From JBGTBQ01 sp041749275 (GTDB lineage Bacteria; Acidobacteriota; Blastocatellia; Pyrinomonadales; Pyrinomonadaceae): a stretch of DNA of 5,281 nt. The DNA lies in assembly GCA_041749275.1 (NCBI GenBank), contig JBGTBQ010000244.1, positions 1 through 5,281 of the forward strand, in the 5' to 3' direction. Below the pieces are notes generated by a model, which searched no databases, was not told the DNA's origin, and was given only the letters and a program-made list of their open reading frames with translations. Within the stretch, counting starts at the first letter, position 1. Every line of letters starts with the position of its first letter. A program made the translations under genes and the position numbers. Positions 1 to 4,900 of this stretch are shown piece by piece.

Positions 1-102
1 GGGGAAGAGGATGTCGCGCTCTTCCGGGGGCAGCGAGAGCGTACAGCGCAGGCTCGCGTTGAAGCGTGGTTTGAGTCTTCGTTCTCTGCCGGACGGTGGC
101 AT
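1..102 (-). CDS. Probable PilZ-domain protein, N-terminal fragment (runs off the window)
   Basis: Only the first 34 codons are present; the gene continues past base 1 without a stop. The ATG at 102-100 is the only possible start, because an in-frame TAA lies three codons upstream. A purine-rich stretch (GGCGGAAAG) sits about 8 bases before it. The N-terminus is basic, with R9-x3-R13 followed by phenylalanine (RRLKPRF), then a strand-like segment. PilZ domains, which bind cyclic di-GMP, use an RxxxR motif in this position; the second motif, (D/N)xSxxG, would lie outside the window, so the call is an inference from half the signature. The gene begins 22 bases after the rsmD stop on the same strand and is probably co-transcribed with it. 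It could instead be another small basic protein of unknown function. Confidence 0.5.
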   Translation of the reverse strand, partial: MPPSGRERRLKPRFNASLRCTLSLPPEERDILFP

Positions 103-124
103 CGAGGGTTACTTTCCGCCCGCC

Positions 125-700
125 TCACGCGGACTCGTAAAAACTGAGGGCGGAATCGCCCTGCTTCAGGAGACGCCAGCGACGGATTCCACCGAGCGCG
201 TCCCTGAGTACGTTCTTGTGGTAATGCTCGACGACGAGCACGCCCCCTTCGCTCAACAGCGACGTGGTGTGGTCGCCGAAGGTTTGGAGCACGGGCGCAT
301 AGTCGTCGGCGTAGGGCGGGTCGAAGAAGACGATGTCCCACGGGCCGTGGCCCGCGCGCCAGTCGCCGCCTTTGGCCGTGCGCTTCAGAAACTCGGCGGC
401 TTCGGCCTTGATGACTTCGGTCATCTCTTCGGGGACGGCGCACAGGTCGAGGTTGGTTTCGATGAGAGCGCACATGCGGTGCACGCGGTCAACGAAGGTC
501 ACGAAAGCCGCGCCACGCGAGACGGCTTCGATGCCGACGGCGCCTGTGCCCGCGCAGAGGTCGAGGACGCGCGCGCCTTCGATGCGGGGCGCGAGCACGT
601 TGAAAAGCGTCTCGCGCAAGCGGTCGGAGGTCGGGCGCGTCTGCATGCCCGGCGGGTTTTTCAGGTTTCGCCCGCGATACTGTCCAGCAATAACTCTCAC
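125..700 (-). CDS. rsmD: 16S rRNA (guanine(966)-N2)-methyltransferase RsmD
   Basis: This 191-residue protein has the full length expected for RsmD, which transfers a methyl group from S-adenosylmethionine to N2 of G966 in 16S rRNA during small-subunit assembly. The N-terminus begins MRVIAGQYRGR, and the conserved TRPTSDRLRETLFN segment covers residues 21-34. The SAM-binding glycine loop is VLDLCAGTG (45-53), an acidic residue binds the cofactor ribose at about D71, and the catalytic DPPY tetrad of amino-group methyltransferases is at 127-130. The start is GTG at 700-698. An overlapping ATG at 702-700 is in another frame and is followed at once by TGA, so it cannot start this protein. No Shine-Dalgarno sequence precedes the GTG. 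The gene lies downstream of recG, a common pairing, but 261 bases of repeats separate them. A probable PilZ gene follows 22 bases downstream. Confidence 0.95.
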   Translation of the reverse strand: MRVIAGQYRGRNLKNPPGMQTRPTSDRLRETLFNVLAPRIEGARVLDLCAGTGAVGIEAVSRGAAFVTFVDRVHRMCALIETNLDLCAVPEEMTEVIKAEAAEFLKRTAKGGDWRAGHGPWDIVFFDPPYADDYAPVLQTFGDHTTSLLSEGGVLVVEHYHKNVLRDALGGIRRWRLLKQGDSALSFYESA

Positions 701-734
701 ATGACAAATATAGAGGATGGGCGCACAAAATCAA
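700..734 (-). promoter_or_regulatory. Sigma70-like promoter of rsmD, possibly giving a leaderless mRNA
   Basis: On the minus strand, TTGATT (734-729) and TATATT (712-707) are separated by 16 bases; they match the sigma70 consensus at four and five of six positions. Counting seven bases past the -10 box puts the start of transcription at about base 700, the G of the rsmD GTG start codon. No ribosome binding site is visible between box and start codon, which agrees with a leaderless message. The prediction rests on sequence alone. Confidence 0.45.
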
Positions 735-750
735 GGACGTTAGCCATGAA

Positions 751-891
751 CGCCGCGTAGCGGCGGGTGACTTTAGCCGTGCGTTTTAACGCACGGTTAG
801 CTCAGGCGTCGCTGACGCGACGTGAGGAGCGCCACGCCGCCTCACCCGGCGTTGAAACGCCGGGCTAAAGTCAGTCCGCCGCTACGCGGCG
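751..891. repeat. Composite multi-hairpin palindromic element (REP/BIME-like)
   Basis: The outer arms are perfect 16-base inverted repeats: CGCCGCGTAGCGGCGG (751-766) and CCGCCGCTACGCGGCG (876-891). Each arm can also fold on itself (CGCCGC-GTA-GCGGCG). Next to them is a second perfect inverted pair, TGACTTTAGCC (768-778) and GGCTAAAGTCA (863-873). Inside lie further hairpins: CCGTGCGTT-TT-AACGCACGG (777-796); CTCA plus CGTCGC (801-812) against GCGACG plus TGAG (817-826); a competing pair GTGAGG (822-827) and CCTCAC (840-845); and CCCGGCGTT-GA-AACGCCGGG (845-864). The whole could form one long cruciform or a row of separate hairpins. It lies between recG and rsmD, with no supported gene inside. 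A non-autonomous REP-like element is the likeliest class. No T-run follows it, so it is not a typical intrinsic terminator. Confidence 0.75.
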
Positions 892-925
892 AAGACAACC
901 GCTGCAACACGGCGAAGACAACCGC
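887..925 (+). repeat. Two copies of a 16-base direct repeat
   Basis: CGGCGAAGACAACCGC occurs at 887-902 and again at 910-925, identical in all 16 bases and offset by 23. The first copy overlaps the end of the right outer arm of the composite palindrome at 751-891. This suggests that the end of that element was locally duplicated or that it belongs to a longer repeat family. No coding function is visible. Confidence 0.6.
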
Positions 926-961
926 CGCATTACTTTTTGATGGCTATCCTCACATCTCTTT

Positions 962-3394
962 TCAGCCGATGGCGGCGAGGCCGAAGCGCGCGTCGGCGCG
1001 GACGCGCTCGATCATGCGTGAGGTTTCGCGTGTGCGTTTGCGCGCGGTGAGGTAGTAGTCGGCCTCGCGGCGCGCTTCTTCCAGAATGTGCAGGTCGCGG
1101 ACGAGGTTGCCGACGCGGAAGGTGGGGACGCCGGATTGTCGCGTGCCCATCACCTCGCCGGGGCCGCGTATCTCAAGGTCTTTTTCGGCGATGCGGAAGC
1201 CGTCGGAGGTCTCCTCCATGATGCCGAGGCGCTCCTGTGCGACCGAGGTCTGTTTGTCGGAGGCGAGCAGGACGCAGAAGGACTGTTCCGCGCCGCGCCC
1301 GACGCGACCACGCAACTGATGGAGCTGCGAGAGGCCGAAACGCTCGGCGTGCTCGATGACCATCACCGATGCGTTCGACACGTCCACGCCGACCTCGACC
1401 ACGGTGGTGGCGACGAGCACCTGTATCTCGCCGCGGACGAAGCGCCCCATCGTCTCCTCTTTCTCGGCGGACTTCATCCTGCCGTGCAGCAGGCCGATGG
1501 AGAAGTGCGGGAAGACGCGTTCGCGCAGGTGCTCGTACATCCGCGTCGCGTCCTTCAAGTCCATCTTCTCCGACTCTTCGACGAGCGGGTAGACGATGTA
1601 CGCCTGCCGACCGGCGCGCACCTCGCGCTCGACGCCCTTGTAGACGCCCGCGCGCCTGTCCTCGCCCACGACGACCGTCTTGATCGGAGTGCGACCGGGC
1701 GGCAGCTCGTCTATCACGGACACGTCGAGTTCACCGTAGACGGTCATCGCCAGAGAACGAGGGATCGGGGTCGCCGTCATCACCAGCACGTCGGGGTTGA
1801 AGCCGCGCTCGCGCAGCGCGGCGCGTTGCAGCACGCCGAAGCGGTGCTGTTCGTCTATGACGACGAGGCCGAGTCGGGCGAACGAAACGGATTCCTGTAT
1901 GAGCGCGTGCGTGCCGACGGCGGCGTGAATCTCACCCGCGCCGAGGTCTTTGTGGAGTCGCTTCTTTTCGCTCGCGCGCAGAGAGCCGGTGAGCAGTTCG
2001 ACGCGGTACGGCGTCTCGGCCAGCATCCGCTTGACGTTGCGCGCGTGTTGCTCGGCGAGGATTTCCGTCGGCGCCATCAGCGCCGCCTGATAGCCGTTCT
2101 CCATCGCCGCCAGCATCGAGAGCAGGGCCACGGCGGTCTTGCCGCTCCCCACGTCGCCTTGCAGCAGACGATTCATCGGCACGTCCGATTGCATATCGTC
2201 GAGGATGCGCGTCACCGCGCGAGCTTGCGCGGAGGTTAGCGTGAAGGGAAGCACGGAGAGCATCCGCTCATGCATTCGTTCAGAGACTTCGATGACGGCG
2301 CCCTTTGGCTCTTTCACCCGTTCGTCGCGGCGGATGGCGATGGCGAGGGCGACCCAGAAGAACTCCTCGAAGATGAGGCGCAGGTGCGCGGGGCTGCGCG
2401 CGCGCTCGTACTCGGCGAGCGGCGCGTCTTCGGAAGGGAAGTGGATGCGGCGCAGCGCGTCCGCGCGCCCGATCAATTTCTGGCGACCGAGCAGGTCGGC
2501 GGGCAGCGTCTCGACAAATGCATCGTCGTCGAGCGCGGCGAGGACGGCGTGCATGATCTCGCGCAGGCGCTTCGTGCGGAACTCGCCGAGCTTGCGATAG
2601 ACGGGCACGCGCCGCCCGACGTGAATCGCCGCCAGCGCCGGGTCGGTCGTCTCCTCGACGGCGGATTCCGCGCCATCCTCTTCTTCGCCGGCGCCGTCTG
2701 CACTCGCTTCCGGTGGGGCGGAGCCGGCCTTCGCGTCGCCGTGCTCGGCCTTGTCGCTCGCTTTAAAATTGCCGCGCGCTTCCTCTGCTTCGGCCATGCG
2801 AATCAGCGCGTGCTCCGGCGGCGCGAGCGTGCCCGGCAGCATCTCCAACTCGTCCGGCTTGGCGAGGCGGAGCGAGAAGGTGTTGCGGCGCGAGTCCCAC
2901 TCCCATTTGCCGAAGGCGACGAAACGCGCGCCGCGCGCGAACCGCTGCCGGTGATAGGCGATGATGCTCTGCGCCTGTTGGGCCGACCGCCCGGAGACGA
3001 ACCACCAGACGACGACCGGCTTGCCGGTGCGTTCGGGGTCGCCCGCCGTCACCTCGAAGATGAAGAGCGGCGGCGCCTTCGGCCCGCGATTCTTGCCGAC
3101 CTGAAAACCGCCCGCCACGCGCACATAAAGTTCGAGCGACGCCTCGACGCCGTCTCTCAGTTCGCTGATGCGCGTGAGGTTCGAGCGATCCTCGTAGCGC
3201 ATCGGCAGGTAGTTCAACAGGTCTTCGACCGTCGTCTCGCCCGCGTCGCGTTTGCCCGTGACGTTCGCCACGGCGAGCGCGAGTTTGCGCGCCGTCGGCG
3301 ACCCGAAGCGGGAGATGCCAATCTGATGAAGTGCGACGAGTGGCGTGTCGAGTGAGAGGCGGAAGTCGGCAGACATCGGGCGGGATATTATCAT
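962..3394 (-). CDS. recG: ATP-dependent DNA helicase RecG
   Basis: RecG is a monomeric superfamily 2 translocase that remodels stalled replication forks and Holliday junctions. The 810 residues run in the RecG order. The wedge/OB region (about 60-190) opens with LPMRYEDR (63-70). The first helicase domain has Walker A GDVGSGKT (413-420), the DEQH box (514-517) and TATP (540-543). The second has the arginine-finger motif QLRGRVGR (693-700). The C-terminal TRG region contains RGPGE (743-747) and TRQSG (751-755). The protein is longer than the 693-residue E. coli enzyme, partly because of an Ala/Glu-rich, low-complexity insert at about 201-252, between the wedge and PVYRKL (264-269). The start is uncertain: ATG at 3394 gives the longest form, but Met7 (ATG at 3376) is also possible, and neither has a Shine-Dalgarno. 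The gene is divergent from the GxxExxY gene and contains no TTA codon. Confidence 0.96.
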   Translation of the reverse strand: MIISRPMSADFRLSLDTPLVALHQIGISRFGSPTARKLALAVANVTGKRDAGETTVEDLLNYLPMRYEDRSNLTRISELRDGVEASLELYVRVAGGFQVGKNRGPKAPPLFIFEVTAGDPERTGKPVVVWWFVSGRSAQQAQSIIAYHRQRFARGARFVAFGKWEWDSRRNTFSLRLAKPDELEMLPGTLAPPEHALIRMAEAEEARGNFKASDKAEHGDAKAGSAPPEASADGAGEEEDGAESAVEETTDPALAAIHVGRRVPVYRKLGEFRTKRLREIMHAVLAALDDDAFVETLPADLLGRQKLIGRADALRRIHFPSEDAPLAEYERARSPAHLRLIFEEFFWVALAIAIRRDERVKEPKGAVIEVSERMHERMLSVLPFTLTSAQARAVTRILDDMQSDVPMNRLLQGDVGSGKTAVALLSMLAAMENGYQAALMAPTEILAEQHARNVKRMLAETPYRVELLTGSLRASEKKRLHKDLGAGEIHAAVGTHALIQESVSFARLGLVVIDEQHRFGVLQRAALRERGFNPDVLVMTATPIPRSLAMTVYGELDVSVIDELPPGRTPIKTVVVGEDRRAGVYKGVEREVRAGRQAYIVYPLVEESEKMDLKDATRMYEHLRERVFPHFSIGLLHGRMKSAEKEETMGRFVRGEIQVLVATTVVEVGVDVSNASVMVIEHAERFGLSQLHQLRGRVGRGAEQSFCVLLASDKQTSVAQERLGIMEETSDGFRIAEKDLEIRGPGEVMGTRQSGVPTFRVGNLVRDLHILEEARREADYYLTARKRTRETSRMIERVRADARFGLAAIG

Positions 3395-3420
3395 AGTGCG
3401 AGCGACTGGAAACTATGATA
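3389..3420. promoter_or_regulatory. Perfect dyad in the recG / GxxExxY divergent promoter region
   Basis: TATCATAGT (3389-3397) and ACTATGATA (3412-3420) form a perfect 9-bp inverted repeat around a 14-base spacer. Each half holds a -10-like TATGAT, on opposite strands: plus 3414-3419 and minus 3395-3390. The plus-strand box would start transcription near 3426, leaving a short leader that holds the ribosome binding site of the GxxExxY gene. The minus-strand box overlaps the ATG at 3394 and would favour recG translation from 3376. No convincing -35 box is seen on either strand. It may be an operator, two back-to-back promoters, or the end of an inserted element. Confidence 0.4.
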
Positions 3421-3431
3421 GAACGGCCTCA

Positions 3432-3438
3432 AAGGAGA
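3432..3438 (+). promoter_or_regulatory. Strong ribosome binding site of the GxxExxY gene
   Basis: AAGGAGA lies seven bases before the ATG at 3446 and matches the anti-Shine-Dalgarno well. It fixes the start of the downstream gene. Neither recG nor rsmD has a comparable site. Confidence 0.8.
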
Positions 3439-3445
3439 TAGATCA

Positions 3446-3835
3446 ATGAACAACCTCACGAATCAACTTACACAAAACATCATCGGGGCCGCGATGGATT
3501 TGCACCGGGCGCTGGGGCCGGGTCTGCTGGAGTCCGCCTACCGCGGGTGCTTATACCGGGAATTGACGTTGCGCGGGGTTCCGTTCGAGAAAGAGCGTCC
3601 GCTACCGGTCGAGTACAAGGGCGTGCGTTTAGAGTGCGGTTACCGTCTCGACTTGTTAGTGGCGAACACCGTCGTAGTTGAGGTGAAAGCCGTTGAGATG
3701 CTTGCGCCTGTCCACGAGGCGCAGTTGCTCACTTACCTGCGACTGGGTGGGTGGCAGGTGGGGTTGCTCATCAACTTCAACGTCGTCTTGTTAAAAGACG
3801 GCATTCGCCGGAAAGTTCTGAATTTCAAAGAATAA
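3446..3835 (+). CDS. GxxExxY family protein (PD-(D/E)XK-like, function unknown)
   Basis: This 129-residue protein carries the family signature GLLESAY at residues 26-32, preceded by the usual helix (IIGAAMDLHRALGPG). A nuclease-like core follows: GYRLD with D69, then VEVK with E79 and K81, which resembles the D-(x)n-ExK of the PD-(D/E)XK superfamily. Next come H90-x2-Q93 and Y97 (HEAQLLTYL), and then GLLINFN (106-112). The length is normal and the protein looks intact. The biological role of the family is not established; nuclease activity is inferred from the fold. It is the only plus-strand gene here, sitting between two housekeeping blocks. It has a strong ribosome binding site, and four leucines (36, 62, 71, 116) use TTA, a codon absent from recG. 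It is followed within three bases by a large inverted repeat. Recent acquisition is likely but unproven. Confidence 0.92.
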   Translation: MNNLTNQLTQNIIGAAMDLHRALGPGLLESAYRGCLYRELTLRGVPFEKERPLPVEYKGVRLECGYRLDLLVANTVVVEVKAVEMLAPVHEAQLLTYLRLGGWQVGLLINFNVVLLKDGIRRKVLNFKE

Positions 3836-3837
3836 AT

Positions 3838-3937
3838 TCTCTGCGTACTCCGCGCTTCTCCGTGTCCTCTGCGTTGAAATTTGACGTTCGCAAGATTTCA
3901 ACGCAGAGGACACAGAGAAGCGCGGAGTACGCAGAGA
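3838..3937. repeat. Long near-perfect inverted repeat with a CTCYGYG ladder
   Basis: Two 43-base arms (3838-3880 and 3895-3937) are inverted copies with one mismatch (C3861 opposite A3914) around a 14-base loop. In a minus-strand transcript the mismatch becomes a G-U pair, so the stem is complete. Within the left arm the core CTCYGYG recurs at 3839, 3848, 3858 and 3867, that is at intervals of 9, 10 and 9 bases. It fills the gap between two convergent genes, the GxxExxY gene and the bacilliredoxin gene, and may end transcription from both sides, although no strong T-run follows it on the plus strand. From general knowledge, degenerate CTCTGCG-type repeats are common in environmental bacterial genomes and often lie next to GxxExxY genes. 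Confidence 0.85.
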
Positions 3938-3950
3938 GAGAAACAAAATA

Positions 3951-4391
3951 CTAGCTCACAGCCGCTTGGCGCGGGGTGCAGTGTTGCCTGAATGCGCCGG
4001 TCAGTTCGCTGGCGATCTGCTCGGCGAACTTGTTTTCGATCTGGTGGCGCTCAAGCATGAAGACGAGTTCGCCGTCTTTGAAGAGCGCGATTTGCGGCGA
4101 AGAGGGCGGGTAGGGCGCGAAGTGCTCGCGGGCTTTGATGGTCGCCTCGATGTCGGCGCCCGCGAAGACGGTGACGGCGCGGTCGGGCCGCAGGTCGGAC
4201 TGAAGCGCGAGCGCGATGCCGGGTCGTGCCTTGCCCGCCGCGCAGCCACAGACGGAGTTGACAACGACCAGCAGCGTGCCCTTCGTGTTGCGGAGCGCGT
4301 CCTCGACCTGCTCCGGCGTGCGTGTTTCTTCGACGCCGATGCGGGTCAGGTCTTCGCGCATCGGTTTGATGAGTATTTCAGAATACGGCAT
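3951..4391 (-). CDS. BrxA/BrxB (YphP/YqiW) family bacilliredoxin
   Basis: This 146-residue protein matches the bacilliredoxin family in length and pattern. Characterised Bacillus members remove bacillithiol from mixed disulfides on cytosolic proteins, acting as thioredoxin-fold de-bacillithiolases. The signature VNSVCGCAAGKARP spans residues 44-57, with C48 and C50 forming the CGC active site. TVFAGAD (74-80), the SSPQIALFKDGELV stretch (97-110), ERHQIE (114-119) and a C-terminal AFRQHC (133-138) follow as in the family. The start is ATG at 4391, chosen because AAGGAG lies eight bases upstream. The reading frame stays open for 82 more codons, but these run antisense-like through tsaE and lack family similarity. 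The gene follows tsaE by 34 bases and is probably in the same operon. Whether this organism makes bacillithiol cannot be seen here; another low-molecular-weight thiol could be the partner. Confidence 0.92.
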   Translation of the reverse strand: MPYSEILIKPMREDLTRIGVEETRTPEQVEDALRNTKGTLLVVVNSVCGCAAGKARPGIALALQSDLRPDRAVTVFAGADIEATIKAREHFAPYPPSSPQIALFKDGELVFMLERHQIENKFAEQIASELTGAFRQHCTPRQAAVS

Positions 4392-4399
4392 AACAGTTT

Positions 4400-4405
4400 C
4401 TCCTT
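4400..4405 (-). promoter_or_regulatory. Ribosome binding site fixing the bacilliredoxin start
   Basis: On the minus strand AAGGAG (4405-4400) lies eight bases before the ATG at 4391. It rules out the much longer reading that would begin at 4637 inside tsaE. Confidence 0.8.
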
Positions 4406-4425
4406 GAATGTTAATTGATGATTCG

Positions 4426-4887
4426 CTAACGCGAGATGGCGATGCGGCGCGGCTCGTCGCCGTCGCCCTCGATTGAAATTTTCCACGTTGTCGGGGGCAG
4501 CCGGTAGCTGCCCATCCGCTCGGCCCACTCGATGACGATGACAGATGATTCGTCCGCGAGCAACTCGTCAAGGTCAACGGCGTGCGCCGCGCCGGCGCCT
4601 TCGTCGAGACGGTACAGGTCGAGATGATAGAGCACAAGCCGTCCGTCGTCGTAGCGGTTGACGAGCGTGAAGGATGGACTGGTCACTTCATCCGTGTCCA
4701 TGCCGAGCGCAGCGGCGAGTCCCTTTACGAAAACGGTCTTGCCCGCGCCGAGCGGCCCACTGAGCAGTAAAATCTCGCCGCCCGACAGGTGCTCGCCGAG
4801 CTTGCGCCCGTGGGCGAATGTCTCTGCGGGGCTGCGGGAAGCCCACTTGCCGGTTGGAATTGGTTCGCGCGTGGGGGTGGTCGTCAA
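4426..4887 (-). CDS. tsaE: tRNA threonylcarbamoyladenosine biosynthesis ATPase TsaE
   Basis: TsaE (YjeE) is the small P-loop ATPase that works with TsaB and TsaD to put the threonylcarbamoyl group on A37 of ANN-decoding tRNAs. The 153-residue protein has Walker A GPLGAGKT (44-51), the conserved switch segment TSPSFTLVNRY (69-79), HLDLYRL (88-94) and VIVIEWAERM (116-125), all in family order and spacing. The start codon is TTG at 4887-4885. It overlaps the TGA of the upstream nnrD gene in a TTGA arrangement, with purine-rich AAGGGGAGGAG just before it. No ATG lies between this TTG and the P-loop, and the length from TTG suits the family. Overlap with nnrD points to translational coupling. The nnr-tsaE neighbourhood is also found in E. 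coli (yjeF-yjeE). Confidence 0.95.
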   Translation of the reverse strand: MTTTPTREPIPTGKWASRSPAETFAHGRKLGEHLSGGEILLLSGPLGAGKTVFVKGLAAALGMDTDEVTSPSFTLVNRYDDGRLVLYHLDLYRLDEGAGAAHAVDLDELLADESSVIVIEWAERMGSYRLPPTTWKISIEGDGDEPRRIAISR

Positions 4888-4900
4888 GGCTCCTCCCCTT
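4884..4900 (-). promoter_or_regulatory. Overlapping stop/start (TTGA) and ribosome binding site of tsaE
   Basis: The minus strand reads AAGGGGAGGAGCCTTGA. TTG (4887-4885) starts tsaE and TGA (4886-4884) ends nnrD. AAGGGG lies seven bases before the TTG, a usable Shine-Dalgarno; the AGGAG nearer the start is only two bases away. Ribosomes ending nnrD can restart directly on tsaE. Confidence 0.7.

Noticed and set aside
11..760. 249-codon open frame on the plus strand across rsmD
   Set aside because: It lies antisense to rsmD, whose protein is clearly recognisable. The translation has no family features and extends into the palindromic element; long antisense frames are expected at this GC content.
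892..961. Intrinsic terminator for recG
   Set aside because: The hairpin nearest to the recG stop (876-891) is followed on the minus strand by ACTGACTTTAGCC, not a U-tract. The short T-run at 934-938 on the plus strand reads as A on the recG transcript.
1088..2239. 383-codon open frame on the plus strand inside recG
   Set aside because: It is the antisense shadow of conserved RecG helicase motifs, with an arginine/histidine/aspartate-rich translation that resembles no known protein.
2270..3355. 361-codon open frame on the plus strand inside recG
   Set aside because: It has the same character as the other shadow: antisense to the RecG wedge and linker region, without a credible ribosome binding site or any motif.
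3838..3937. CRISPR array or classical intrinsic terminator
   Set aside because: There are no spaced identical direct repeats as in CRISPR, and no clear T-run follows the stem on the plus strand. A termination role between the convergent genes stays possible but is not called as a terminator.
3751..3954. 67-codon plus-strand frame running through the inverted repeat
   Set aside because: It is out of frame with the GxxExxY gene and its C-terminal half is just the translated repeat ladder.
4392..4637. 82-codon N-terminal extension of the bacilliredoxin frame
   Set aside because: It overlaps tsaE in another frame, has a low-complexity Ser/Arg/Thr composition, and the true ATG at 4391 has a strong ribosome binding site and gives the normal family length.
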